A DNA stretch of 24,633 bases from DASSUC01 sp035649895 (lineage in GTDB: Bacteria > Actinomycetota > Actinomycetes > Mycobacteriales > Micromonosporaceae). The stretch is taken from the NCBI GenBank assembly GCA_035649895.1, contig DASRIS010000050.1:1-24633 (forward strand), read 5' to 3'. The translations under genes and the position numbers were made by a program. Below are positions 1 to 7,973 of the stretch, in pieces (the stretch's first letter is position 1; every line of letters starts with the position of its first letter). Under the pieces are notes generated by a model. The model was given only the letters and a program-made list of their open reading frames with translations. It was not told the origin of the DNA and did no database searches.

Positions 1-379
1 CCTCGGCCGGCAGCGCGGCCACCGCCTGGATGATCACCTGGGCCTGCTCCACGGTGACCGCGCCGGCAGCCAGCCCGTCGCGGACCACCGCGGGACCGGC
101 GTCCAGCGCGGCGGCCAGCTCCACCAGCCGCCGGGCCGCGCTGATCGACATGCGCATCCGCTCGCGCAGCCACACCGCCGTCGACGAGGCGCCCTGCGCC
201 ACGGCCAGCCCGCGCCCGTCCAGCTCCCGAGCCAGCGCCAGATTTACCGCGGCCAGCCGCTGCTGCACCACATGCAGCTCGTCCAACGCCTCGACCAGCT
301 CACCATCGCCCAGCGCCCACACCGCGGTTGCGGCGCACACGTCGACCGCTTCCGCGATCATCGCCGTCGCCACCCGCAT
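1..379 (-). CDS. DUF222/13E12-repeat protein (HNH endonuclease family), 5' part, runs off the left edge
   Basis: Reading the minus strand from an ATG at 379-377 gives an uninterrupted frame to the window edge (126 codons). It starts MRVATAMIAEAVDVC and continues with an alanine/leucine-rich helical region that includes RLAAVNLALARELD and WLRERMRMSISAARRLVELA. That pattern, in particular the segment where a tryptophan is followed by a helix and then ArgArgLeu, is typical of the DUF222 N-terminal domain. Family members usually carry a C-terminal HNH nuclease motif, which would lie outside this window. Their biological role is unsettled; several M. tuberculosis 13E12 members are known to be LexA-controlled. 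The ATG lies 7 nt after a good -10 (387-392), so the mRNA may be leaderless. The gene is divergent from the LacI gene. Family assignment is fairly sure; activity is unknown. Confidence 0.8.
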   Translation of the reverse strand, partial: MRVATAMIAEAVDVCAATAVWALGDGELVEALDELHVVQQRLAAVNLALARELDGRGLAVAQGASSTAVWLRERMRMSISAARRLVELAAALDAGPAVVRDGLAAGAVTVEQAQVIIQAVAALPAE

Positions 380-386
380 GCCTTGT

Positions 387-392
387 ATTCTA
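387..392 (-). promoter_or_regulatory. -10 element of the DUF222 gene, probably leaderless transcript
   Basis: The minus strand reads TAGAAT, followed by seven bases and then the ATG at 379. Transcription would therefore start at or very near the A of the ATG. No Shine-Dalgarno sequence could fit. The -35 is weak; the best candidate 18 nt upstream is GTCGAT. Confidence 0.5.
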
Positions 393-406
393 GTACATTT
401 GTTCGA
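391..406 (-). promoter_or_regulatory. LexA (SOS) box-like site over the DUF222 promoter
   Basis: The minus strand reads TCGAACAAATGTACTA. The actinobacterial LexA consensus is TCGAAC-N4-GTTCGA. The left half is perfect and the right half has two mismatches. The site overlaps the presumed -10 element of the DUF222 gene, where a repressor would block transcription. SOS control of 13E12/DUF222 genes is established in mycobacteria; its extension to this gene is inference. Confidence 0.5.
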
Positions 407-539
407 CAATATCGACTGTGAACCCCTACTGCCCTCGGCTGTCGACGTGAGATGGGCACGACAGTTGACCGCATACGCAAGCCAGTCTCGTGGCCTGCTG
501 TCGAGCAATCGCCCGCCCGGCGCTCTAGGATTGCTGAAT

Positions 540-1739
540 GTGACCGGCCGGGGGGCACGACGTGACATCGCGTACGCGAAGCCTGCGTGCCGGAAGCCGC
601 GCAGCGGTGTCCGCCGGCCCACCGTGCAGGACGTCGCCCGGGAGGCGGGAGTCTCCCCGTCCACTGTGTCCCGGGCCCTCAACGGGAGCGGCTACGCGGC
701 CGCCGAGGTCCGCCAGCGCGTGCACGCGGCCGCGGCCCGGATCGGTTACGTGCCGGACGCCAATGCCCGGACCCTGCGCAACCGGTCCAGCCGCTCGATC
801 GGGGTGCTCATCTCCGACCTGCGCAACCCGTTCTACGCCGACCTCGCCGCAGGGGTGGAGCAGGCGCTGCGCGCCGCCGGTTACCACATGATCCTGGTCA
901 ACGACGATGGCAGCCCGGACGAGGAGATGCTGGCGGTGGAGACGTTCACCGCGATGCGGGTCCCGGGCGTGATCGTCACCCCGGTGTCGGTGCTGGCCCT
1001 CAAGCGGCTGCACCAGCAGGGGGTGCACGTGGTGCAGGCCGACCGCCAGGTCAGCAACCGCTACGGCGACACCGTACTGGGCGCGAACAAGGCGGGCGCG
1101 GAGCTCGCCACGCGGCACCTGCTCGACCTTGGCCACCGGCGCATCGCGCTGCTGATCGACCAGACCAGGTGGACGTCCGGGGCCGAGCGGCTGGCCGGGT
1201 ACCGGGCCGCGCACGCCGAGGCCGAGGTGCTGGTCGACCAGGACCTCATCGCGTACACCAGCTTCGATGCGGCGGCGGCCCGGTCCACTGTGGCGCGGCT
1301 GCTGGACAGCCGTCCCGACGTGACTGCCTTGTTCGCCGCCAACAACGTGCTCGCGCAGGGCGCGTTCGAGGAGCTCCAGCACCGCGGGGTACAGCTGCCC
1401 AAGGAGATGTCACTCGTCGCCTATGACGACGTGCCGTGGATGTCCATGGTGCGGCCCGCGATAACAACGGTCTCGCAGCACACCTTCGACCTCGGCCGGC
1501 GCTGCGCGGAGGTGCTGCTGGCACGGCTCACCGCGGACGGCGCCGGCGCGGGCAACGCCAGGACGGGCAACGCCAGCACGGACAACGCCAGCACAGGCAA
1601 TGCCAGCACGGACGACACCGGAGCGGGCGCCGACGACGGCAGCGGCTCCAGTAGCGGCACCGGCCCGTCCGTCCGGCGGCTGGTGCGCGTCGCGTCCGAG
1701 CTGCGGGTCCGCGGCTCCACCGGTCCCAGCCCAGCCTGA
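540..1739 (+). CDS. LacI-family transcriptional regulator
   Basis: This is a 399-aa repressor. Residues 27-51 form the LacI-type helix-turn-helix (PTVQDVAREAGVSPSTVSRA), followed by a hinge region. From about residue 82 a periplasmic-binding-protein-like sensor domain begins with RSIGVLISDLRNPFYADL; it includes a DLGHRRIALL segment and ends near TTVSQHTFDLGRRCAEVLL. The frame is open further upstream, but that part overlaps the divergent DUF222 gene and looks non-coding. GTG 540 is the start closest to the HTH, although a TTG at 531 is possible. A TAGGAT at 526-531 could be its -10. Residues 338-357 are a low-complexity insert made of four 15-bp repeats, just before the C-terminal ELRVRGST tail. 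It lies directly upstream of the sugar operon and is the natural candidate for its repressor. The effector is unknown. Confidence 0.88.
   Translation: MTGRGARRDIAYAKPACRKPRSGVRRPTVQDVAREAGVSPSTVSRALNGSGYAAAEVRQRVHAAAARIGYVPDANARTLRNRSSRSIGVLISDLRNPFYADLAAGVEQALRAAGYHMILVNDDGSPDEEMLAVETFTAMRVPGVIVTPVSVLALKRLHQQGVHVVQADRQVSNRYGDTVLGANKAGAELATRHLLDLGHRRIALLIDQTRWTSGAERLAGYRAAHAEAEVLVDQDLIAYTSFDAAAARSTVARLLDSRPDVTALFAANNVLAQGAFEELQHRGVQLPKEMSLVAYDDVPWMSMVRPAITTVSQHTFDLGRRCAEVLLARLTADGAGAGNARTGNASTDNASTGNASTDDTGAGADDGSGSSSGTGPSVRRLVRVASELRVRGSTGPSPA
1551..1610 (+). repeat. 15-bp in-frame tandem repeat in the LacI gene (4 units)
   Basis: There are four near-identical 15-bp units, such as GGCAACGCCAGCACG, encoding GNART, GNAST, DNAST and GNAST. 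A fifth, degenerate unit follows. They sit between the sensor core and the C-terminal tail, so they would form a flexible loop. Confidence 0.85.
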
Positions 1740-1751
1740 CACCGCCACCAG

Positions 1752-1772
1752 GAAGCCGGTCAACCCGGCTTC
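1752..1772 (+). terminator. Hairpin after the LacI gene, possible terminator
   Basis: GAAGCCGG (1752-1759) pairs perfectly with CCGGCTTC (1765-1772) around a 5-nt loop, 12 nt after the LacI stop. Only two T residues follow, so it is at best a weak intrinsic terminator. It separates the regulator gene from the operon promoter, whose -35 begins right after the stem. Confidence 0.55.
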
Positions 1773-1802
1773 TTGACGTCACCTGATAGACACCCTTAAA
1801 TT
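1773..1802 (+). promoter_or_regulatory. Candidate promoter of the sugar operon
   Basis: TTGACG at 1773-1778 and TAAATT at 1797-1802 are separated by 18 nt. The region is AT-rich against a very GC-rich background. It lies immediately upstream of the palindromic operator at 1814-1831 and of the ROK kinase start at 1854. Transcription would start at about 1809. Confidence 0.6.
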
Positions 1803-1813
1803 TTTTACCTAAC

Positions 1814-1831
1814 TGTGGCAACGATGCCACA
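1814..1831 (+). promoter_or_regulatory. Palindromic CG-centred operator, likely bound by the upstream LacI regulator
   Basis: TGTGGCAACGATGCCACA has perfect 7-bp arms (TGTGGCA/TGCCACA) around ACGA with a central CG, the classic layout of LacI-family operators. It lies a few bases after the expected transcription start, where binding would repress. Assignment to the adjacent regulator is inference from position and type. Confidence 0.7.
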
Positions 1832-1853
1832 CCAAGCCCGGAGCGGGACAGCA

Positions 1854-3116
1854 GTGAGAGACCACCCTCGCCGGCAGCGTGGCTACGGCGTACCCGATGA
1901 CCCTGGTGATCTTCCTGCGCCAGCGGTCCCCCGCAGCGGGCGACGCGACCCCACGGCGCGCCGGGCGGCGCAGGCCGCGGCGGCTCTGGCGGCATCCACG
2001 CCCGAGCCGGCCAGCGCTGGCGCAGTGCTGGGGCTGGACATCGGCGGCACCAAGCTGGCCGCGGGGGTGGTGGACGCCGCCGGGCGTACCCGCTCGTTCC
2101 TGGTCATCCCCAGCTACCCGAAGCGCGGGGCGCGGGCCGAGCTCGACCGCCTCTTCGCGCTCGGGCGCCAGGCCCTCTCCCAGCAGCCCCAGGACAGAAC
2201 AACCGCCGTACGGGCGGTGGGCATCGGCTGCGGCGGCCCGCTGGACCCGGTCCGGGGCGTCCTGCTGTGCCCGCTGCACCTGCCCGGCTGGCGCGACGTC
2301 CCGGTCACGGCCTGGGCGCAGGAGTCCTTCGGGCTGCCCGCGGTGCTCGACAACGACGGCACCGCGGCAGCAGCCGGCGAGCACCGGTTCGGGGCCGGCA
2401 CGGCCGCCCGGAACCTGGTCTACCTGACCCTGTCGACCGGGGTCGGCGGCGGGATGGTCATCGACGGGCGGGTGTACCGCGGCGCCGCTGGCAACGGTGG
2501 CGAGCCGGGGCACGTCTCCATCGACCGCAACGGACGGCACTGCCGGGGCTGCGGCCGGCGCGGCTGTCTCGAGGCGTACGTCTCCGGCACCTCCATCGCC
2601 GAGCGCGCCCGCGAGGCGCTGTCCGGTGGCGCGGCCTCGAGCCTCTCCGCGCTCGCCGAGGTGACCGCGGCCGATGTGGACCGCGCCGCGGCCGCGGGTG
2701 ACCCGGTCGCGACGGCGGTGTGGGAGCAGACGACCGAGGCGCTGGCCTGCGGGCTGACCTCGATCGTGAACCTGCTCGAGCCCGAGCTGGTGGTCCTCGG
2801 CGGCGGCGTGACCCGGGCCGGCGAGCGGCTGCTCGGACCCGTGCGGGAGGCGGTACGGCGGCAGGCGATGGGTCCAGCGGCCCGAGCCTGCCGGATCGTG
2901 CCCGCCGCGCTCGGCGACCGGGTCGGCGTGGCCGGCGCGGCGGCAGTCGCCTTCGAACGGCTGGTCTTCGCAGAGGCCGAGACCGCAGGGGCCCAGACGG
3001 CAGGGGCCCAGACGGCAGGAACCGAGATCGCAGGAACCGAGATCGCAGAGAACCGGACCGCAGAGACCGAGATTGCCGGGGGCGGAGCTCCCAGGGACCG
3101 CAGCGGAAGGAACTGA
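1854..3116 (+). CDS. ROK-family sugar kinase
   Basis: This is a 420-aa protein of the ROK family, which phosphorylates sugars such as glucose, fructose or N-acylmannosamine with ATP. Visible features are the phosphate-binding GLDIGGTK (residues 60-67), the catalytic aspartate in DNDGTAAAAG (D168), STGVGGGMVIDG, the GEPGH segment, and the ROK zinc motif CRGCGRRGC (C230, C233, C238). The last ~40 residues are a repetitive extension absent from usual ROK kinases (~300-320 aa). The start is uncertain. GTG 1854 has a GGAG 10 nt upstream, while GTG 2025 would give a more typical N-terminus without an obvious ribosome site. The open frame before 1854 overlaps the operator. It is the first gene of the operon. 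Its sugar is not determined; a hexose released by the downstream glycosidases is likely. Confidence 0.9.
   Translation: MRDHPRRQRGYGVPDDPGDLPAPAVPRSGRRDPTARRAAQAAAALAASTPEPASAGAVLGLDIGGTKLAAGVVDAAGRTRSFLVIPSYPKRGARAELDRLFALGRQALSQQPQDRTTAVRAVGIGCGGPLDPVRGVLLCPLHLPGWRDVPVTAWAQESFGLPAVLDNDGTAAAAGEHRFGAGTAARNLVYLTLSTGVGGGMVIDGRVYRGAAGNGGEPGHVSIDRNGRHCRGCGRRGCLEAYVSGTSIAERAREALSGGAASSLSALAEVTAADVDRAAAAGDPVATAVWEQTTEALACGLTSIVNLLEPELVVLGGGVTRAGERLLGPVREAVRRQAMGPAARACRIVPAALGDRVGVAGAAAVAFERLVFAEAETAGAQTAGAQTAGTEIAGTEIAENRTAETEIAGGGAPRDRSGRN
2979..3080 (+). repeat. 15-bp in-frame tandem repeat at the 3' end of the ROK kinase gene
   Basis: About six 15-bp units, for example CAGACGGCAGGGGCC and GAGATCGCAGGAACC, encode repeats such as QTAGA and EIAGT. 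Adjacent copies are more alike than distant ones, suggesting stepwise duplication. The phase is conserved and the tail is hydrophilic. Confidence 0.85.
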
Positions 3117-3700
3117 TGCACATGGCCGATGAGCTGGCTCGCGAGCTCGCCGAGCACGTCACGCTCGCGAGCCGGGTAGCCGAGCTGCTGCCGGAGCTAC
3201 GCAAGGTGGGCAGCCGGCTGGTCGAGGTGTACCAGGGCGGCGGGCGGCTGTTCACCTTCGGCAACGGTGGCAGCGCCGCCGACGCCCAGCATCTCGCCGC
3301 CGAGCTGGTCGGGCGCTACCGGCGGGAGCGCCGCCCGCTGCCCGCGCTGGCCCTGACCGTGGACCCGTCGGTGCTGACCTGCATCGGCAACGACTACGCG
3401 TACGAGGACGTGTTCGCCCGCCAGGTCCAGGCGTTCGTCGGCCCCGGCGACATGGTGGTCGGCTTCTCCACCAGCGGCCGGTCCCCGAACGTCGTGCGCG
3501 GCCTGGCGACCGCCCGCGAGCGGGGTGCGGTCACGGTGCTGTTCACCGGGGCGGACGGCGGCCCGGCCGCCGCGCACGCCGACCACCTGCTGGCCGTGCC
3601 GTCCGGCACGACCGCCCGCATCCAGGAGATGCACCTGTTGCTGCTGCACCTGCTGAGCGAGCAGGTGGACGCGTGGGCCGCCGGAGAGGACCGCAGATGA
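3116..3700 (+). CDS. SIS-domain phosphosugar isomerase (GmhA-like)
   Basis: This is a 194-aa single SIS-domain protein resembling phosphoheptose isomerase GmhA/DiaA. The sequence has FGNGGSAADAQHLAAELVGRY (residues 48-66), including the conserved glutamate after the helix, then FSTSGRSPNVV for phosphate binding and IQEMHLLLLH near the C-terminus. The last holds the Glu/His pair typical of active GmhA-type isomerases. It probably interconverts an aldose phosphate and a ketose phosphate. ATG 3116 overlaps the ROK stop (TGATG) and follows GGAAGG by 5 nt; ATG 3122 is a less good alternative. No heptose synthesis genes are nearby, so a catabolic role next to a sugar kinase seems more likely than heptose biosynthesis. 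Confidence 0.88.
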   Translation: MHMADELARELAEHVTLASRVAELLPELRKVGSRLVEVYQGGGRLFTFGNGGSAADAQHLAAELVGRYRRERRPLPALALTVDPSVLTCIGNDYAYEDVFARQVQAFVGPGDMVVGFSTSGRSPNVVRGLATARERGAVTVLFTGADGGPAAAHADHLLAVPSGTTARIQEMHLLLLHLLSEQVDAWAAGEDRR

Positions 3701-6279
3701 CGCAGACCAGCCCCGCAGCGCAAGGCCAAGTGCAAGGTCAAGCGCAAGGCCAAGCGCAAGGTCAAGCGCAGGGGCAGCAGCGGCTGATGCACATGATCGG
3801 CAACGCGCACATCGACCCGGTCTGGCTCTGGCAGTGGCCCGAGGGCTACCAGGAGGTACGGGCCACCTTCCAGTCGGCGATCGACCGGATGGACGAGTAC
3901 CCGGAGTTCATCTTCACCTGCGACTCGGTGTGCTACCTGGCCTGGGTCGAGGAGAGCGACCCGGAGCTGTTCGCCGCGATCGGCAAGCGCATCGCCGAGG
4001 GGCGCTGGCAGGTGGTGGGCGGCTGGTGGGTCGAGCCCGACTGCAACCTGCCCAGCGGGGAGTCGTTCGTCCGGCAGGCCCTCTACGGCCAGCGCTACCT
4101 GCACGAGCGGTTCGGCGTCATCGCCACCGTCGGAGCCAACCTCGACCCGTTCGGCCACAACGCCTCGCTCCCCCAGCTGCTGCGCAAGTCCGGCATGGAC
4201 TCCTACCTGTTCCTGCGCCCCGGGCCGCACGAGCTGCCCCTGCCCGGCCCGTACTTCTGGTGGCAGTCCCCGGACGGGTCGCGGGTGCTGGCCTACCGGA
4301 TCCCCAACGAGTACGGCAGCTCCCCCCGCGACCTGGGCTACCACCTGGACAAGGCCTTGGCGCTGCTGCCGCCCGACGAGCCCGAGCTGATGATCTTCTA
4401 TGGGGTGGGCAACCACGGCGGCGGGCCGACCCGGGCCAACCTCGACAGCATCCGCCGGCTCGACGGCGCCGGCGGGCTGCCCACCCTGCGGTGCAGCTCC
4501 CCCCGCGACTTCTTCGACCGGCTGGTCGCCCGGCGCGACGACATCCCCAGCTACGAGGCTGAGCTACAGCACCACGCCGTCGGCTGCTACTCGTCCCACT
4601 CCGGTGTCAAGCAGTGGAACCGGCGGGCGGAGAACCTGTTGCAGCGCGCGGAGAAGTGGGCCGCGGTGGCCAGCGTCGTGACCGGCCTGCCGTACCCGCG
4701 CAGCCAGCTCACCGAGGCCTGGAAGCTGGTCCTGTTCAACCAGTTCCACGACATCCTCGCCGGCACCTCCATCTCCGACGCCTACACCGACAGCCGTGAC
4801 CAGTACGGCCACGCCAGCTCGGTCGCTGCCACCGCGTTCAACCGGGCGGTGCAGTCGATGAGCCGGCGCATCAACATCCCCGCCGAGCCGGACATGGTCC
4901 CGCTGGTGGTGTTCAACCCGCACCCGTGGCGGCTCGTCGCGGACGTGGAGCTCGAGTTCGGCCGCTTCCCTGCGCTCGCGCCGGTGGCGGTCGACGAGGC
5001 GGGCGGGGCGGTGCCGGTGCAGTGCATCCGCTCGGCCGCGACCATGGAGGGGTGGCGGCGCCGCCTGGTGGTCGCCGCCGACGTCCCGCCGCTCGGCTAC
5101 CGCGTGTACCGGATCTTCCCAGCCAGCGGAGTCCCCGCTGCCGGTCCGGCGTTCCCCGAGGTCGCCGCCACCGCGACCACCGCCGAGAACGACTTCCTCG
5201 CCCTTGAGATCGACCCCGGGACGGGCTGGCTGCGCCGGCTGCGGGACAAGGTGAACGGCGTCGACCTGGTGCCGCCCGGAGCCCGCGGCCACGCGGTGGT
5301 TCTCGACGACCGGTTCGACACCTGGGGCCACCGGGTGCTCACCTACGACAACGTCGTCGGGGAGTTCCGCCCGACGTCGGTGCGCCTGGTGGAGCACGGC
5401 CCGGTGCGTGCCGTGCTGCGGGTGGAGAGCCGGTACGGCGAGTCGACGCTCGTCGAGGAGCTCGTGCTCGGCGCCGGCTCCCGCCACGTGGAGGTGCGCG
5501 TGGTGCTGGACTGGCGTGAGCGGCAGCGGATGCTCAAGCTGCGCGTACCGACCACAGTGGTCACCGGCACGGCGACGTACGAGGTGCCCTATGGCCACGT
5601 GGTCCGACCCGCCGATGGCGCCGAGGAGCCGGCGCAGTCCTGGGTGGACGTGTCGGGGGCCTTGCCGGACGGCCGCCCCGCCGGGCTCAGCGTGCTCAAC
5701 GACGGCAAGTACGGCCACGACGTGCGCGGCGCGGGCAGCGGCGCGGACATCGGGATCACCGTGGCCCGCAGCCCTGTCTACGCCTGGCACGAGCCCAAGG
5801 AGCTCGACGCGGACGGCCTGTACGAGTACCTCGACCAGGGGCGGCAGGAGTTCCGCTACGTGCTCCTGCCGCACGCCGGCCAGTGGCGGGGTGCGGGCAC
5901 GGCACGGCTCGCCGCGGAGCTGAACCAGCCCGCGTTCCCGCTGCTGGAGACCTACCACCCCGGGGACCTGCCGATGCAGGCGAGCTACGTGTCGGTCAGC
6001 TCCGAGGCGGTGGTGGCGACCGTGCTGAAGGCCGCCGAGGAGTCCGACGACGACGGCGACGGTGACGGCGGGGCCCTGGTCCTGCGGGCGTACGAGAGCA
6101 CCGGGGCGGAGGTGTGGGTCTCCATCGACCTGCCGCTGCTGGGCCGCTGCGTGCAGGCGACGTTCGGGCCGCACGAGATCAAGACGCTGCGGATCCCGCG
6201 GGACGCGGACCGGCCGGTGCGCGAGACCAACCTGCTGGAGTGGGTGGAGCAGCCGGACGCGCAGGTGGAGGACGGGTGA
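3697..6279 (+). CDS. GH38 alpha-mannosidase
   Basis: This 860-aa protein contains the full GH38 set. GNAHIDPVWLWQW has the zinc ligands H38 and D40. ANLDPFGHNASLPQLL has the nucleophile/zinc ligand D150. The segment containing HHAVGCYSSHS (about 292-302) has the last zinc histidine. A C-terminal beta-rich region follows, including VVFNPHPW. Enzymes of this family cleave alpha-mannosides with retention; MngB-type members act on mannosylglycerate. There is no signal peptide, so it is cytoplasmic. ATG 3697 overlaps the previous stop (ATGA) with GAGAGGA 6 nt upstream. The N-terminus carries a (QGQA)n repeat before the catalytic domain that is not part of the family. The linkage and substrate cannot be read from sequence. 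Confidence 0.92.
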   Translation: MTQTSPAAQGQVQGQAQGQAQGQAQGQQRLMHMIGNAHIDPVWLWQWPEGYQEVRATFQSAIDRMDEYPEFIFTCDSVCYLAWVEESDPELFAAIGKRIAEGRWQVVGGWWVEPDCNLPSGESFVRQALYGQRYLHERFGVIATVGANLDPFGHNASLPQLLRKSGMDSYLFLRPGPHELPLPGPYFWWQSPDGSRVLAYRIPNEYGSSPRDLGYHLDKALALLPPDEPELMIFYGVGNHGGGPTRANLDSIRRLDGAGGLPTLRCSSPRDFFDRLVARRDDIPSYEAELQHHAVGCYSSHSGVKQWNRRAENLLQRAEKWAAVASVVTGLPYPRSQLTEAWKLVLFNQFHDILAGTSISDAYTDSRDQYGHASSVAATAFNRAVQSMSRRINIPAEPDMVPLVVFNPHPWRLVADVELEFGRFPALAPVAVDEAGGAVPVQCIRSAATMEGWRRRLVVAADVPPLGYRVYRIFPASGVPAAGPAFPEVAATATTAENDFLALEIDPGTGWLRRLRDKVNGVDLVPPGARGHAVVLDDRFDTWGHRVLTYDNVVGEFRPTSVRLVEHGPVRAVLRVESRYGESTLVEELVLGAGSRHVEVRVVLDWRERQRMLKLRVPTTVVTGTATYEVPYGHVVRPADGAEEPAQSWVDVSGALPDGRPAGLSVLNDGKYGHDVRGAGSGADIGITVARSPVYAWHEPKELDADGLYEYLDQGRQEFRYVLLPHAGQWRGAGTARLAAELNQPAFPLLETYHPGDLPMQASYVSVSSEAVVATVLKAAEESDDDGDGDGGALVLRAYESTGAEVWVSIDLPLLGRCVQATFGPHEIKTLRIPRDADRPVRETNLLEWVEQPDAQVEDG
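3721..3780 (+). repeat. 12-bp in-frame tandem repeat at the 5' end of the GH38 gene
   Basis: Four 12-bp units (CAAGGCCAAGCG-like, alternating GGC and GGT, so also a 24-bp period) and a degenerate fifth encode QGQV, QGQA, QGQA, QGQA and QGQQ. They extend the N-terminus just before the conserved domain. Confidence 0.9.
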
Positions 6280-7973
6280 CCTCACTCGATGGCGACGGCT
6301 GGCAGGTCCGCGGCTGCCTGGGCGAGGAGTGGCGGTGGTACGTCACTGCCCGCACGCTGCCGGACGCGCCCGGCTGGCTTCCGGCGCGGGTGCCGGGCAG
6401 CGTCGTCGACGACCTGTGGCGGGCCGGCGAGGTGCCCGACCCGTACCACGGGCGCAACAGCCTGCTGCTGGAGTGGGTGCCGGCGCGGGCCTGGGTCTAC
6501 CGGCGCTGGGTGACGCTGCCCGCCCTCGCCGGCGGCGAGCGGGCCGTGCTGTGCCTGGAGGGCGTCGACCACGCGGCAACGGTCCATGTGGACGGCGTCG
6601 CGGTGGCGTACCACGAGGGCGCGTTCGTGCCGTTCGAGGCGGACGTGACGGGCCTGCTCGCGGGCGGCGGCGAGCACCTGGTGGCGATCGTGGTGCACCC
6701 GGCGCCGGCCAGCGAGCCGCAGGTCGGGTGCACCAGCCGGGTGACCGTCCACAAGAGCCGGATGGGGTACGGCTGGGACTTCTGCCCCCGGACGGTGCAC
6801 CAGGGCGTGTGGCGGCCGGTGCGGCTGGAGGTTGGCCTGCCGCCCTGGTTGGCCGGCGCCAGCGTGGCGGCGCGCCTGACCACCGACCTCGCCGGGGGCG
6901 TGGTGGCCGTCCACGCCGACCTGCGCGGCCCGGCCGGAGGCCGGCCATCGGTGGGGCGCCTGCACGCCACGGTGCGCGACGGGGACCGTGCGGTGGCCCG
7001 CGGCGAGCAGGCGGTCGAGGTCGACGAGCAGTCCCTGGTCACGATGGAGCTGCGGCTCACGTCGCCGGTGCCGGTCGACGCGCACCTGGGCGCCTGGTGG
7101 AACAACGAGCCGCTGGTGCAGGAGAGCTTCGGCCACCGGCTGCACCACCTCGACACGCTGCGCCGGGCCAGCCAGCTGCTGCAGGCCGACGGGCTGCGGT
7201 ACGCGGTGGAGGCCGGCCGCCGGCGGGCGTTCCGCAGCAGCGGGACGATCCCCTGGCAGCTCAACGAGGCGTACCCCAACGCCTGGTGCACCGCTGCGGT
7301 CGACCATCGGGGCGACCCGAAGCCGGCGTACTACGCGGTACGCCGGGCGTACCGGCCCTGGCACGTCTGCGCCCAGCTGGCGCGGCCGGCGTGGGGCGGG
7401 CACCCCGGCTTCCGGGCCCGGGTGTGGACGTGGGGTGACCCCGCTCCGGCGGAGCGCACCGTGCCGGTCACCGTGGTGGCCAGGCTGGTCGACGCCGCGG
7501 GCGAGGCGCTGGTCGAGCGCTCCTGGCGGGTGGCGGTGGCGGGCGGGCTGCCGGTCGAGGCCGGCGAGCTCGCCGCCGACCTGACGGCGCTCGCCACCGA
7601 CGTGTTCCTGCTCGACCTGGCGTGCCGGCCGGACGGCGAGCCCGAGCGCACCAACCGGCTCCTGCTGAGCCGCACCGCCGACCTGGCGCCCCTGCTGGAC
7701 CTGACACCGGCCACAGTGGACACAGTGGTGGAGCGGGCCGGGGACGAGTGGCGGGTCGCGCTGGCCCATAGCGGCGGGCCGGCCGCGGTGGGGCTGGTCC
7801 TGGAGGACGACCGGCCGTATCCCGAGCCGGGGTGGGCCACCTTCGACGACAACGCCGTCGACCTGCTGCCAGGAGAGTCCCGGACGGTCACCGCCGGCTG
7901 GCGGGACGCCCCACCCGAGGGGCGCATCCTGCGGCTGTCGGGCTGGAACATCGAGGAGCGCCGTGTCTGCTGA
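6276..7973 (+). CDS. GH2 beta-mannosidase-like protein apparently lacking its catalytic barrel
   Basis: This 565-aa protein has the N-terminal sugar-binding sandwich of GH2 beta-mannosidases (residues 1 to ~185, with VPGSVVDDLWRAGEVPDPY and WVYRRWVTLP). A partial Ig-like domain follows to ~270. It then jumps to the last barrel segment, NNEPLVQESFG, LLQADGLRYAVEAGRRR, SSGTIPWQLNEAYPNAWC and GDPKPAYYAVRRAY. The C-terminal domain has DDNAVDLLPGESRTV. Full-length relatives are ~800-850 aa. The ~250 residues that normally carry the acid/base Glu and the nucleophile Glu are not visible. There is no frameshift and the frame is intact. GTG 6276 overlaps the GH38 stop. It may be an internal-deletion product, a non-catalytic carbohydrate-binding protein, or a divergent enzyme. 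Family assignment is firm; activity is doubtful. Confidence 0.82.
   Translation: MTSLDGDGWQVRGCLGEEWRWYVTARTLPDAPGWLPARVPGSVVDDLWRAGEVPDPYHGRNSLLLEWVPARAWVYRRWVTLPALAGGERAVLCLEGVDHAATVHVDGVAVAYHEGAFVPFEADVTGLLAGGGEHLVAIVVHPAPASEPQVGCTSRVTVHKSRMGYGWDFCPRTVHQGVWRPVRLEVGLPPWLAGASVAARLTTDLAGGVVAVHADLRGPAGGRPSVGRLHATVRDGDRAVARGEQAVEVDEQSLVTMELRLTSPVPVDAHLGAWWNNEPLVQESFGHRLHHLDTLRRASQLLQADGLRYAVEAGRRRAFRSSGTIPWQLNEAYPNAWCTAAVDHRGDPKPAYYAVRRAYRPWHVCAQLARPAWGGHPGFRARVWTWGDPAPAERTVPVTVVARLVDAAGEALVERSWRVAVAGGLPVEAGELAADLTALATDVFLLDLACRPDGEPERTNRLLLSRTADLAPLLDLTPATVDTVVERAGDEWRVALAHSGGPAAVGLVLEDDRPYPEPGWATFDDNAVDLLPGESRTVTAGWRDAPPEGRILRLSGWNIEERRVC

Noticed and set aside
30..539. Long N-terminal extension of the LacI frame starting at 30
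   Set aside because: It is antisense to the DUF222 gene, is Ser/Ala/Thr-rich without LacI features, and spans both promoters. The HTH begins only at residue 27 from GTG 540.
1815..1853. Earlier ROK kinase starts (GTG 1815, ATG 1824)
   Set aside because: They lie inside the palindromic operator and just after the likely transcription start, with no ribosome site. GTG 1854 has GGAG upstream.
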